A stretch of 34,089 nucleotides of DNA from Frankia tisae (GTDB lineage: Bacteria > Actinomycetota > Actinomycetes > Frankiales > Frankiaceae). Positions 1 to 9,627 of the stretch are shown one piece after another. How positions within the stretch are numbered: the first letter of the stretch is position 1; the number at the start of each line of letters is the position of its first letter. The translations under genes and the position numbers were made by a program. The notes beneath the pieces were generated by a model. The model searched no databases. It was not told the origin of the DNA and saw only the letters and a program-made list of their open reading frames with translations. The stretch spans positions 1 through 34,089 of the forward strand of contig NZ_JANEZT010000020.1 in NCBI RefSeq assembly GCF_025403405.1, read 5' to 3'.

Positions 1-429
1 ACTATGCCCGCCCCATGCCTGCCCGCCCATCCGGTGGGTGCCGAGGCCATATCCGTTCGGCGAGTCGGTGATCTCTCCTTTCCAGCCGAACTCCCGCATA
101 CCCCAGTTGAACAGCTCGGCCAGCCTGGTGATTTGTACCGGTGTGTAGTCCTCGGTCTCGTACCCCTCGCATTCGCAGGAGATCCAGTACGGATTCCCGG
201 CTGCCTGCGCCCAGGCCCGCTGGTCAAACGGAACATACTGCTCGAAGTCACCGTTTCTGGACAGCCACAGATGGGAGCTGACCTGGCTGGCAGCGTTGTC
301 GAACCAGCCGAACAACGATCCGGTGCCGACCTGGACGTGCGCGATGAGTCCGCGAGTCGGCTGGATCATCAGGCCGGAGGTGTTCCGCACCGGCCGTAGT
401 CGGGCCGGCGGGTAGAGGGTCGGCGTCAT
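1..429 (-). CDS. N-acetylmuramoyl-L-alanine amidase (PGRP/Amidase_2 type), partial at the left edge
   Basis: The reading frame has no stop before base 1, so the C-terminal end lies outside the window; 143 codons are visible. The start is ATG at 427-429, preceded ten bases upstream by GGAGG. The translation includes SSHLWLSRNGDFEQYVPFD, then a segment like WISCECEGYETEDYTPVQ, then GLGTHRMGGQAWGGH right at the edge. This order (an SxHxW strand, a conserved Glu-containing strand followed by a helix, then a GxxxHR...WGGH loop) is that of Amidase_2/PGRP-type zinc amidases found in cell-wall hydrolases and phage-type endolysins, which cut the amide bond between N-acetylmuramate and L-alanine. The visible histidines are compatible with zinc ligands. 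There is no signal peptide in the visible N-terminus, so it may be exported by another route, be prophage-derived, or act in wall recycling. Assignment to the family is fairly sure; the biological role is not. Confidence 0.8.
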   Translation of the reverse strand, partial: MTPTLYPPARLRPVRNTSGLMIQPTRGLIAHVQVGTGSLFGWFDNAASQVSSHLWLSRNGDFEQYVPFDQRAWAQAAGNPYWISCECEGYETEDYTPVQITRLAELFNWGMREFGWKGEITDSPNGYGLGTHRMGGQAWGGHS

Positions 430-780
430 CGTCAGCGGTCCTCCGGTGCGCACGCGTCGTCACGACAGGTCCTCGTCTGGAAAATCACGATTCCGGGCCG
501 CTTCCTCTTCGTGCGGTCAATAGTCCGTGCCGACCGATGATGGCCGGCGCTGACCGGTACAGTCCTGCTTTCTACCCGGCGCACCGGGATGGTCGTGATG
601 CCGGGTCCGTGGTTGTCGGTCCGTATCGGGCAGGATGCCCGGACGTGCCGCCCACGGAAACCTGCCTCGGTGGACCGGCTGGGCGAGGCCGCTGCGGGCC
701 GGATCGCCCCGTCCGAGGGCCCGGGCCCTCGGACTCGCCCGCCAGCCGTCTGCCGGCCGCGACGCCTAGACTGCCGGCCT
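430..780. other. Divergent intergenic region, no gene seen
   Basis: About 350 bases between the divergent amidase and GNAT genes. The open frames here are arginine- and proline-rich, have no family resemblance and no convincing ribosome binding site. The region must hold promoters for both flanking genes, and a perfect 24-bp palindrome lies at 711-734. Confidence 0.6.
711..734. repeat. Perfect 24-bp palindrome upstream of the GNAT gene
   Basis: The half-arm GTCCGAGGGCCC is followed directly by its exact reverse complement GGGCCCTCGGAC. It ends 46 bases before the chosen GNAT start. It could be an operator for a dimeric regulator or, as RNA, a stable hairpin. No T-run follows it, and both flanking genes read away from it, so a simple terminator role is less natural. 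Confidence 0.6.
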
Positions 781-1887
781 ATGTCCGGACCTGGCCGCCG
801 CGTCCCCCGATCGGACCAGCCGCCGGTGAGCGGGCGTCCGGTCGACACCGTCACCGTGGTCGCGGGGACGCCGCCGCGGGCCGCGCTCGACCTGCGCTAC
901 GAGGTCTTCGTCCGGGAACAGGGCGTGCCGCCGGACCTGGAGCACGACGGCCTCGACGCCACCGCGGACCATGCCGTCGTCCTGGCCGCCGACGGTCGAG
1001 CGGTGGCCACGGCCCGCCTGCTTGACCAGGGGCCCCGCCAGTCGAGCGTGGAGCCGGTGGGGGTCATCGGGCGGGTCGCCGTCGCCGCCGCCTGGCGCGG
1101 TCGGGGCTTGGGCCGGCTGGTCACCGCGGCCCTGGAAGGCCGGGCGGGGGAGCGTGGCCTGCCGGCCGTGGAGCTGCACGCCCAGACGAGGGTGGCGGAC
1201 TTCTACGCCCGCCAGGGTTACCGGCCGATCGGCGAGCCCGACGTCGAGGCGGGCATCGAGCACGTGTGGATGCGCCGCGAGCTGCTCCCCGGCCTGCGGC
1301 GGGCGCAGGACTCCGACGCCGTCGCCCTCCAGGACCTGATCGCGGGCGCATGGGCGCAGTACCCGGGCTGCGTCCTCGACGTCGACGCCGAGGAACCGTG
1401 GCTGCGGGCCCCCGGAACGGCCCATGCGGCAACCGCGGGGGAGCCCGCTCGAGCCTTGTGGGTGGTCCCGGCCGACCGGATCGGGCCGGCCGCGATGGCA
1501 GGGCCGGCCGGCGGGGTGCTCGGCAGCGTGGCGGTGTGGGACCGGCCGGCGACGGGTTTCCCGGCCGCATTCGAGCGAGCCGAGGCATCCGAGCGGGCCG
1601 GCTGGGCCGAGCTGAAGACGCTGTACGTGGCCGCAGCCGCCCGCCGCCGGGGGATGGGAACGGCCCTGGTGCGACGGGCCGAGCGCGAGGCCCGGCGGTG
1701 GGACGCGCGACAGATGCGGCTGTGGACCGACACACGGTTCACCGACGCTCACCGGCTGTACCGGCGGCTGGGCTATACGGCCACTGGTCGCCGGCGCGAC
1801 CTGGACGACCTCTCGGCGACGATCGAAATCGAGTTCTGCCGCCTGCTGCCCCCGCTGAACGAACTGCCGACTGCGGCCGGCATCTGA
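781..1887 (+). CDS. Two-domain GNAT family N-acetyltransferase
   Basis: A 368-residue protein made of two GNAT folds in tandem, expected to transfer acetyl (or acyl) groups from CoA to an amine. The first half contains LRYEVFVREQGVP, typical of ElaA-like GNATs, and the CoA-binding motif IGRVAVAAAWRGRGLGRLV near residues 95-112. The second half has LKTLYVAAAARRRGMGTALV near residues 280-298, followed by the usual C-terminal YRRLGY. Both copies keep the R/Q-x-x-G-x-G/A core, so both sites may be active. The frame stays open upstream to about 589, but that part is low-complexity; ATG at 781 is where the conserved part begins, and GTG at 826 is an alternative. Substrate unknown. It is monocistronic, followed by a strong terminator. 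Confidence 0.85.
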   Translation: MSGPGRRVPRSDQPPVSGRPVDTVTVVAGTPPRAALDLRYEVFVREQGVPPDLEHDGLDATADHAVVLAADGRAVATARLLDQGPRQSSVEPVGVIGRVAVAAAWRGRGLGRLVTAALEGRAGERGLPAVELHAQTRVADFYARQGYRPIGEPDVEAGIEHVWMRRELLPGLRRAQDSDAVALQDLIAGAWAQYPGCVLDVDAEEPWLRAPGTAHAATAGEPARALWVVPADRIGPAAMAGPAGGVLGSVAVWDRPATGFPAAFERAEASERAGWAELKTLYVAAAARRRGMGTALVRRAEREARRWDARQMRLWTDTRFTDAHRLYRRLGYTATGRRRDLDDLSATIEIEFCRLLPPLNELPTAAGI

Positions 1888-1922
1888 GGTCGACCCGACC
1901 GACCGTGGCCGAGGACGCCGAA

Positions 1923-1983
1923 CCTTCCTCGCCTTTCCACCGGCCCGCGCGCCCGATTCGTCCCGGTGGAAAGACAAGGAAGG
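1923..1983 (+). terminator. Long hairpin terminator of the GNAT gene
   Basis: Arms at 1923-1943 and 1963-1983 are complementary over 21 bp with two mismatches, and the inner 11 bp (CTTTCCACCGG with CCGGTGGAAAG) pair perfectly around a 19-base loop. It starts 36 bases after the GNAT stop. There is no T-run, which is common in actinomycete terminators. The rest of the 1888-2187 gap shows nothing except, presumably, the promoter of the following gene. Confidence 0.7.
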
Positions 1984-2187
1984 GGCGGTCGGCGGCCGGA
2001 CGGGCCGGCATCGGGGGCTCGGGGGCTCAGGCGAACGAAATCCCAACGTCTCACCAACTACCGCTATGCTGGCGGGCTATTGCTGTTTTATTTACGGGAA
2101 TCCCGGACCAAATCGTGGAACGGGTGTTCCGATCCCGTGCAGGCGGTTCACGGTCGTTCGCGACCGGGTTCGAGAAGGAGGCATTCA

Positions 2188-2724
2188 ATGCCGTATGCCG
2201 CAGACTCGCGACGGCGGGGCCGCTACTCCCGCGGATCCTGGCCGGCCCGCGCGACCCTCGCGGCCGCCGGCGCCACGGTCGCCCTGGCCGGACTGCTCGC
2301 CGTGGCCGGTGCCGGGGTTGCCCGGGCCGGCGGCGTGGTCTGGGCGAGCTGCCCGTCCGGCCAGGTCAGCGAGGTCAGCGTGCCGGCGTCGGACGGTGCG
2401 CCGGCGTCCGGTGCGACCTGGCTCGAGGCCGGTTACTACGCCCACATCGCGACGTTCTGGCGGCCGTCGACGGCGCTGCTGTGCCGGACCGAGGCCGGTC
2501 GCGGGACCAGCGCGGGCGAGCCCACGTTCCGATTCGAGCATCAGGGCTGCCCGGGTGGTGAGGCGACCTTCGCAGTGCCGCGCCCTGCCGCCGCCGAGGC
2601 CGGCAGCGGTGTCGACGGGCCGCCGGTGACCTGGGGGACCTACCTGCCGGATGGCTGGTACGACCTGGTGGACACCAGCGACCCTGCGTGGACGGCGGTC
2701 TGCTGGTCGTCCACGCAGCGCTGA
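2188..2724 (+). CDS. Small secreted protein of unknown function
   Basis: A 178-residue protein with an export signal: a basic start (RRRGRYSRGSWPAR), a hydrophobic core rich in Ala, Leu and Val over about residues 20-42, and a likely cleavage after GVARA. The mature part has four cysteines (in ASCPSG, LLCRTE, HQGCPGG and AVCWSS) that could form two disulfides, and many aromatic residues. The start ATG at 2188 has a textbook AAGGAGG six bases upstream. I do not recognise the family; a small extracellular or wall-associated protein is all that can be inferred. It converges on ahcY with a shared hairpin between them. Confidence 0.75.
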   Translation: MPYAADSRRRGRYSRGSWPARATLAAAGATVALAGLLAVAGAGVARAGGVVWASCPSGQVSEVSVPASDGAPASGATWLEAGYYAHIATFWRPSTALLCRTEAGRGTSAGEPTFRFEHQGCPGGEATFAVPRPAAAEAGSGVDGPPVTWGTYLPDGWYDLVDTSDPAWTAVCWSSTQR

Positions 2725-2759
2725 GCGGGCGCGGCCCGGCGGCGCGCGGGCGGCATGAC

Positions 2760-2803
2760 GGCGTAGGGCTGCCCGCCCGGCGCCGAGCGGGCAGCCCTAC
2801 GCC
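2760..2803. terminator. Bidirectional hairpin terminator between the secreted protein gene and ahcY
   Basis: A perfect 17-bp inverted repeat (GGCGTAGGGCTGCCCGC and its complement) with a 10-base loop sits between two convergent genes. Such a symmetrical stem can stop transcription from both sides. Confidence 0.8.
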
Positions 2804-2861
2804 AGGTCGCCGCGGCGACCCTGATCATCTTCGGTGGAACGGTCCCTGACGGGGGTGGCCA

Positions 2862-4298
<1,437 letters not shown>

Positions 4299-4313
4299 GC
4301 CTTCTCCTTCGAC

Positions 4314-4332
4314 GCTCGGGCGGCTGCCGAGC
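4314..4332 (-). other. Short hairpin in the ahcY leader
   Basis: GCTCGG and CCGAGC pair with a 7-base loop just upstream of the ahcY ribosome binding site. It resembles only a fragment of what an S-adenosylhomocysteine riboswitch would need, and I could not find the other conserved parts. Confidence 0.4.
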
Positions 4333-4539
4333 CTGCGTGGCGGGTGCGGTAGTCCCGGGAACCACCCGCCGGCGGCGGTGGCCGTGATGCGCCGGCCCGG
4401 GAACACGTTTCCTGAGCGTGCCACATACGGGCAGGGGAACGAAGACCCGGGCCGGCCCTGTGCCATCGTCGCCGGCCGCGTCCGTGCCGGCGCGAGGCGC
4501 GACGGGCGGCCGGGCGACACCGGCCTTCTGCGGAGTTGC

Positions 4540-7137
4540 TTATCCGCTTACGCGCCTTTTATCCGATCTCGCCGTCCCGGTGGTGCTGGCGGGGCCGCGG
4601 CGGTGCACCCAACCCCGCTCGTCGGCCCAGACCAGCAGCGGAGGCAGGACGACCAGCGCGGACAGCAGGGCGACGGCAACGTTCAGGGCGACCAGCAGGC
4701 CGAAGTCCCGCAGCAGCGGAAGTGAACTGAACGCCAGCGCGGCGACGCCGATCACGGCGGCCAGCGCGGAGACGAGGAAGGCCCGCCCGGTGCGGGCCGC
4801 GGCCGCCTCGACCGCCTCGAGCGGCCCCAGGCCCCGGCGGCGTTCCTCCAGATGGCGTAGCACGAGCAGGGTCGTGAACTCCGTGCACAGCGCGATGATC
4901 AGCGGGCCGCTGACCGCCGTGAGCGGGCTCAGGTCGACCCCGATCAGCAGGGCGATGATCGAACTGAGCCCCACCGCGATCAGTACCGGCACCACCGACA
5001 GCACTGCCCGCACCAGGCCGCGGTTGTACAGCACGAGCAGGACGAACACCGCGGCCAGGGCGTAGTACGTCAGCTCGACCCGGTTCTTGGCGAAGTTGTC
5101 CAGCAGCCCGGTGCCGACGACGGCCAGCCCCGACGGGGTGGCGCTGATGCCGGCCGGGGGGCGGACGTGGTCGCGGATGCCGTCGACGACGCCGGCCTGG
5201 CGTTCCAGCGACCCGGAGCCGGTCCGGAAGACGAGGTTCAGCGCCTGGTGCTCGCGGTTGACCATGGCGCGCTGGATGTCGGGCGGCGCCACCTGGTAGG
5301 CGAGCCGGATGTCCGCGCCGGTCGGCATCACGAGGGTGGTGTTCGGCACCTCCATCATGTAGCTGATGGTCGTCACCAGGCTGGAGGCGTCCAACAGGTC
5401 ATCGGGGTGAGCCGCGAGCTGTGCGTTGGCGAACCTGCCGACGAAGGCCGCCGTCCTGTCGTCGAACACGTCGCGCGACTGGACGAAAATGCCGAGCTCG
5501 CTGGCCGAACCGGTGCTCGCCCGCAGCGTGTTGATGTTCTTGATCACCTGGCTCTGCTGGTCGACCCACTTCTCGGGGTCGGTCTGGATCGTCAACCGGT
5601 CGTCCGCGAAGATCCCGCCGACGAAGATCGCCACGGCGGCCACGGCGAGCGGGATCACGGTGATCCGCGGCAGGGCGCCCAGCCGGATGACGGTGCGACC
5701 CAGCGGGCCGTGGGTGTAGTCCTTCGGCGGCGTGGGCCGGCGCCGTTCCCGCGTGGTCAGCGACGCGGTGAGCAGCAGCACCGTCGCGATGACGATGACC
5801 GGCAGCCCGAGGGCGAGCAGCGTGCCGAAGTCGCGGATCATCGGAACCTGGCTGAACTCCAGGGCCAGGAAGGCGAGCACGGCGGCGACGGTGGCCAGCG
5901 CCAGCGCCGGCAACAGCCCCGCCAGCGCCGCCGCCACCGGGTTGCCGGCCCGGTCGAGCTGGGCTTCCTCCTCGACCCGACTGTGGAGCTGCACGGCGAA
6001 GTCGATGCCGACGCCGAGCAGGACGGGCAGGCCGGCGATGGTCACCACGGACAGCGGCACGCCGATGTACCCGGCGAGGCCGAAGGCCCAGATGAGCCCG
6101 ACTCCGACGGCCCCGAGGGGCAGCAGCCGCCAGCGCACCTTGAACGCGACGACCAGCAGTCCGGCCATCAGCGCCAGCGAGATGACGCCGAGGGTGAGGA
6201 AACCGCCGCGGAGGTAGTTGTTGATGTCCCGGAGCAGGACGGCGGCGCCGGTGGTCATCGCCGTCGCGTGGTCGAACCGCAGGCCGGACGTGGCCCGCTC
6301 GACGATCCGCGCGCCCTCGCCCTCGGCGTCCAGCGAGGCGTTGCCCTCCAGCCGGGTGACCATCTGGGCGGTCGACGCGGTCGGGAAGAACGGCCGCAGC
6401 GACTTGCGGATCGCTCCGGTGTTGTCGTGGAGCAGGAAGTCGACCCAGGCCGGGTTGGCGAACGTCCGCTGCGCCTCGGGGATCGCCTGCATCCGCTTCA
6501 GGGTGGCCAGCGAGTCGCCGAGGCGGCGCTGTGCCGAGCCCGGATCCGGGTCGCGACTCTGGGCGCCCAGGAGCATCTTCGCGGCTGGGCTGTCGAGGAC
6601 GTTACCGGTACTGCTGCGGACCAGCTTGTCGGTGAACTCCAGCGCGGTCAGCGGAGTGATCACCGACTGGATCCGCGGATCGGCGTCGAGTTCGGTCTGC
6701 AGGGCCCGGAACTGCTCGATGTTGTGCGGGGTGAACAGGTCGTCGGCGTCGGCACCACGCTCGATCGTGAACAGGGTGAGCATCGCCTGACCGCCGAACA
6801 ACGACTGGTAGTCGACGTTGTCCCGGGCCACCTGGGAATCGCTGTTGAGGTAGTTGTCCTGGCCGGTGGTGAACTCCAGCCGGTTCAACCCGTAGCCGAG
6901 GACGAGCGTGACGAGCAGGGCCACGACGGCGACGACACCGGAACGCCGACCGTTGCGTGCGACGAGTGCCCGCCAGCGCCCGCCCGGGCCGTCCGGTGGT
7001 TCGGCGGGCCCGTGCGCCCGTGGACCGGTCAGGTTCCGGGAAAAGGGACCGGCGGGATCCCCGTCGGACGAGCTCGTGCGGTCGGTCGGGTCAGGACGGC
7101 TCGTCGGATTGTCGGCTGGCATGGTGCTTGGCGGCAT
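4540..7137 (-). CDS. MMPL/RND superfamily exporter
   Basis: An 865-residue inner-membrane protein with the duplicated RND/MMPL layout: a cytoplasmic Pro/Ser-rich N-terminus of about 60 residues, one membrane helix ([17 protein letters not shown]), a large extracytoplasmic domain, a cluster of five or more helices including [17 protein letters not shown] (a charged mid-membrane helix region typical of the family), then a second helix, a second extracytoplasmic domain, and a second helix cluster including [19 protein letters not shown]. It is closest in style to the predicted hydrophobe/amphiphile exporters (HAE3 type) rather than to the long mycobacterial MmpLs. Substrate unknown; proton-driven export of a lipid-like molecule is the general expectation. 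The start is ATG at 7137 with a weak GGAG; ATG at 7122 is possible. An operator-like dyad lies 46-58 bases upstream. Confidence 0.9.
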   Translation of the reverse strand: MPPSTMPADNPTSRPDPTDRTSSSDGDPAGPFSRNLTGPRAHGPAEPPDGPGGRWRALVARNGRRSGVVAVVALLVTLVLGYGLNRLEFTTGQDNYLNSDSQVARDNVDYQSLFGGQAMLTLFTIERGADADDLFTPHNIEQFRALQTELDADPRIQSVITPLTALEFTDKLVRSSTGNVLDSPAAKMLLGAQSRDPDPGSAQRRLGDSLATLKRMQAIPEAQRTFANPAWVDFLLHDNTGAIRKSLRPFFPTASTAQMVTRLEGNASLDAEGEGARIVERATSGLRFDHATAMTTGAAVLLRDINNYLRGGFLTLGVISLALMAGLLVVAFKVRWRLLPLGAVGVGLIWAFGLAGYIGVPLSVVTIAGLPVLLGVGIDFAVQLHSRVEEEAQLDRAGNPVAAALAGLLPALALATVAAVLAFLALEFSQVPMIRDFGTLLALGLPVIVIATVLLLTASLTTRERRRPTPPKDYTHGPLGRTVIRLGALPRITVIPLAVAAVAIFVGGIFADDRLTIQTDPEKWVDQQSQVIKNINTLRASTGSASELGIFVQSRDVFDDRTAAFVGRFANAQLAAHPDDLLDASSLVTTISYMMEVPNTTLVMPTGADIRLAYQVAPPDIQRAMVNREHQALNLVFRTGSGSLERQAGVVDGIRDHVRPPAGISATPSGLAVVGTGLLDNFAKNRVELTYYALAAVFVLLVLYNRGLVRAVLSVVPVLIAVGLSSIIALLIGVDLSPLTAVSGPLIIALCTEFTTLLVLRHLEERRRGLGPLEAVEAAAARTGRAFLVSALAAVIGVAALAFSSLPLLRDFGLLVALNVAVALLSALVVLPPLLVWADERGWVHRRGPASTTGTARSDKRRVSG

Positions 7138-7521
7138 CGGGCACGCTCCGGAGTCTTCTTTGGCCTCCGGATCAACGCAAAGTGACCGGTCGGTCTGAGG
7201 GCTGCATCCCTCGGTGTATAGCGTAGATCACATTCGAGGGGAGTAGCTCGGACGTTGATCTTTTTGGAGCTTCCGAATGAAACCGAGGGGGCACATTGCG
7301 TAATCGGCGGCGGAGGTCTCGACGCCTCATAGACGCGATGCCTTCAAGGCGACCCTCGTTCGGCCTGTAGGTGGTCGTATGAACGGGCGGGCTGGGAGCG
7401 GCCCCGCGCCTCCCCCGTGCCTCCCCCGTGCGTTGCCCGATGGTGCCAGTGCGCGGCCGCATCGTCGGCGGTCGGCCGGCGGATGGCGGGCGGATGGCGG
7501 GCCGACCGCCGACGGCGACGG
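7138..7521. other. Intergenic region upstream of the exporter gene
   Basis: Nothing coding is convincing here. The part near the exporter holds the dyad at 7184-7195 and a lower-GC stretch around 7210-7310 that suits a promoter. Two short direct repeats are visible: CCTCCCCCGTG twice near 7410-7430 and GCGGATGGCGG-like units near 7480-7500. Confidence 0.5.
7184..7195. promoter_or_regulatory. Operator-like dyad upstream of the exporter gene
   Basis: GACCG-GT-CGGTC is a perfect 5+2+5 dyad and contains the 8-bp palindrome GACCGGTC. The ACCG-N2-CGGT core is of the kind bound by many TetR-family repressors in actinomycetes. It lies where the exporter promoter should be; no regulator gene is adjacent. 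Confidence 0.4.
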
Positions 7522-7729
7522 TCAGATCCGGACCGGCTGCCGGGTGGCGCGGAACTCGACGGGGGGCGCAGCTCGGGAAGAACGGCCCCTCGTGCCCGTC
7601 GCCCCATCGAACGACGAATGGTGGACCACCGTCGACACCGCCGATCTCGATCATGGCGCCGTGTCGCTGCGGGCTGCCCACGGTGTGGCCATGGACGACG
7701 CCCCTGTCCCCGACGGACGCGGACATCAT
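7522..7729 (-). pseudogene. DUF1918 small protein, apparently frameshifted
   Basis: From ATG at 7729 (or 7726) the translation reads SASVGDRGVVHGHTVGSP, then VDGGPPFVVRWGDGHEGPFF, which matches the pattern of DUF1918, a family of about 60-70-residue actinobacterial proteins of unknown function. After FFPSCAP the frame departs from the family and runs on to about 7172 as Arg/Pro-rich sequence. If one G of the six-G run at 7561-7566 is ignored, the frame continues as VEFRATRQPVRI and stops at TGA 7522-7524, giving about 67 residues, exactly the family length and a typical ending. So either this copy carries a one-base insertion, the base is a sequencing error, or slippage restores the frame. 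A GAGAGG lies about ten bases before the first ATG. Coordinates given are those of the restored gene. Confidence 0.75.
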
Positions 7730-8373
7730 GGCGGTCAACCTCTCTGCCGCTGTGGTGACCGATGGCGTGCACCTGCACTGTCTGCGAGACACAGTGCCGA
7801 CGGCCCGGCTGACCGGAAGCCCGGGAGATCATCGAAGTCGCAGCCGATCCGAACGAGGCGAGCGGCGGGGATCACAGCACCGCCGGGAGTACGGGGGTCC
7901 CTGTCCGGTTGCACCCGCCGCGGTTGCCCGGGTTGTCCGGGCCTACGCCAGCTGCGGCGACCGGCTGGCGCACGGTACGGCTGGGAGCCGGTGGCGGATG
8001 CCCGTGCACCAGCCTGGGTTCCGCTCGGCGGGAGACGGTCGACGACCCGGGCAGCGGGGAGTGGGGAGCGCGGGCGAGTGGGGAGCGCGGGCGACCGGAC
8101 AGCGCGGGCGACCGGACAGCGCGGGCGACCGGATGGTGCCAATTGCCTAGTGCGGCGGATGTCATGAAGTGAGCGGTAGGCCGGACTGGGGGCTACCTGT
8201 TGCGAAAATGAAGGTAGTGGGTTCCCTGTTGTTAATCTGCGGGTAAGGCAGCTGGGACAGGTGATCATTCGTCCGTCGTCGGTTCCACGGCCGGGACAGC
8301 TAGGCGACCCAGCGTGAGATGTCGAGAAGAGTTTCGGGACTGAGCCCTATCTCACATCTCTTTCTCGGCCTTC
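7730..8373. other. Region without a convincing gene between DUF1918 and PAP2 genes
   Basis: Several long frames exist but are Arg/Pro/Gly-rich, overlap one another and cross a 17-bp tandem repeat whose period is not a multiple of three. Short inverted repeats are present (for example CTACCT/AGGTAG near 8193-8217 and GAGATGT/ACATCTC at 8316-8322 and 8354-8360). I see no RNA gene that I can name. Confidence 0.5.
8059..8133. repeat. 17-bp tandem repeat
   Basis: Two copies of GAGTGGGGAGCGCGGGC (8059-8075, 8076-8092) are followed by two copies of GACCGGACAGCGCGGGC (8093-8109, 8110-8126) and a partial unit GACCGGA. The units share their AGCGCGGGC half. A 17-bp period cannot keep a reading frame, so the array supports a non-coding status. 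Confidence 0.85.
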
Positions 8374-8393
8374 CTTACCGATCGGTCGGTAAG
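8374..8393. promoter_or_regulatory. TetR-operator-like dyad upstream of the PAP2 gene
   Basis: CTTACCGA and TCGGTAAG are perfect inverted arms around a 4-base spacer, directly before the first possible start codon of the next gene. The shape and the TTACCGA/TCGGTAA arms are typical of operators of TetR-family repressors. Which regulator binds is unknown. Confidence 0.55.
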
Positions 8394-8397
8394 AACG

Positions 8398-9609
8398 ATG
8401 GATGGGTTAACGGGAAGTGTCGTCATGGGAGGCGGATATGGTTCGAGACTGCTCATGGTGAGCACGACGGGCCAGACCCTGCTGGGGGCGCCGGTCCGGC
8501 CGGCCGCGGTGGCCCGGGGCTCTGGCCGGGGCGATCGACCTGGTCGGGCGGTCGGGGCGTTGCGTAACAGCGCCTTCATCCTGAGTCAGGTAGTTCTGCT
8601 GGGCTCGTTGTACTGGCTCTACGGGCTGGGCCGGCACTACGCCGTCGGCCGGGAGGTCGAGGCCCTGCACCACGCGAAGCGCGTCTGGCACCTCGAGCGC
8701 CTGTTCGACCTGCCGAGCGAGTCGTCCTTCCAGTCCCTCGCGCTGCACTCCAGCCATCTTCTGGAGTTCGCGAACCGCTTCTACGTCGTGGTGCACTTCC
8801 CCGCGGCGATCACCTTTCTGCTCTGGGTGCTGATCTTTCAGCGGCCGGCCTGGCGCCGGGTGCGGACGGTCATCATGGCGTCGACCGGCGCCGCGTTGCT
8901 GATTCACATCGCCTACCCGCTGGCGCCCCCCCGATTCCTGCCGCGGTTGGTGCCCGGAGTGAAGCTCGTCGACACCGGGGCGGTGTTCGGGCCGTCGCCC
9001 TATGGGCCGCACGACACCGTCGCCAACCAGTACGCGGCGATGCCGAGCCTGCACATCGGTTGGTCGATCCTGGAGGCCTGGGGGGTGATCACCATCCTGC
9101 GCATGCGAGCTCGATGGCTCGCCATCCTGCATCCGATCACCACGACCATCGTCGTGGTCATCACGGCGAACCACTACTGGCTCGACGGCATCATCGGCGG
9201 CGGCCTGGTCGTGGCCGCGGTCCAGCTCACCCGGCCGGAGGTCCAGGCCCGGCTGCGGCTGTGGGCCATCGCGTGCCGGCTGCCGGTCCGGGCGCTGCCC
9301 GCCACGGCGATGGCGTGCGGGCCGTCGCTCGGCGTCGTTACCGGCGATCATCCAGGGGCCGCCGGCCGGGCCGTTACCGAGATGCCGCGCGCCAGAGCGG
9401 ACTCCTCAACCGTCTCCGGCGCGGCCGTTGTCTCCGGCGCGGCCGTCGTCCCTGATACGCCGACCGTTTCTGGCACGCTGGCTGTCCCCGACACGTCGGC
9501 AGGGGGTGCTCCCCGTGCCGCTCCACCTCAGCGGGCCGCGGCCGAGGCCCCCGGCGATCCCGGTGGCGGTGGTGCACCCGCGGGCGACGCCCGGGGGGCG
9601 CCGTCGTGA
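8398..9609 (+). CDS. PAP2-superfamily membrane phosphatase or inositol phosphotransferase-like protein
   Basis: A 403-residue polytopic membrane protein. It has membrane helices at about residues 59-80 (SAFILSQVVLLGSLYWLYGL), 125-145, 160-180, 220-240 and 248-275. The PAP2 signatures are present: MPSLHIGWS, with the histidine of the first catalytic block, and NHYWLDGIIGG, with the His-x3-Asp pair of the second block. Proteins of this subtype (PAP2_3, related to Aur1/inositol phosphotransferases) remove or transfer a phosphate head group on lipids on the outer membrane face. Residues from about 310 on form an Ala/Pro/Ser-rich tail containing an 18-base direct repeat. Start is uncertain: ATG 8398 immediately follows the dyad, ATG 8425 has GGAAG upstream, and the conserved part begins near residue 55 in any case. 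It converges on the thiolase gene with an 18-base gap. Confidence 0.85.
   Translation: MDGLTGSVVMGGGYGSRLLMVSTTGQTLLGAPVRPAAVARGSGRGDRPGRAVGALRNSAFILSQVVLLGSLYWLYGLGRHYAVGREVEALHHAKRVWHLERLFDLPSESSFQSLALHSSHLLEFANRFYVVVHFPAAITFLLWVLIFQRPAWRRVRTVIMASTGAALLIHIAYPLAPPRFLPRLVPGVKLVDTGAVFGPSPYGPHDTVANQYAAMPSLHIGWSILEAWGVITILRMRARWLAILHPITTTIVVVITANHYWLDGIIGGGLVVAAVQLTRPEVQARLRLWAIACRLPVRALPATAMACGPSLGVVTGDHPGAAGRAVTEMPRARADSSTVSGAAVVSGAAVVPDTPTVSGTLAVPDTSAGGAPRAAPPQRAAAEAPGDPGGGGAPAGDARGAPS
9412..9447 (+). repeat. 18-bp direct repeat in the PAP2 protein tail
   Basis: GTCTCCGGCGCGGCCGTT is followed at once by a copy with one change, encoding VSGAAV twice. It lies in the low-complexity C-terminal tail. 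Confidence 0.8.
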
Positions 9610-9627
9610 GCTCCGGCACCTGACGGG

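Noticed and set aside
4299-4540. S-adenosylhomocysteine riboswitch upstream of ahcY
   Set aside because: Only a GCAGGCTCGG-like piece and one short hairpin are present; the other conserved segment and the pseudoknot partner were not found.
5167-7185. 672-residue plus-strand frame opposite the exporter gene
   Set aside because: It is the antisense shadow of a well-supported MMPL gene, rich in Asp, Arg, Gly and His as such shadows are in GC-rich DNA.
7735-8268. 177-residue minus-strand frame upstream of the PAP2 gene
   Set aside because: It runs through the 17-bp tandem repeat and consists of Arg/Pro/Ser-rich sequence without family resemblance.
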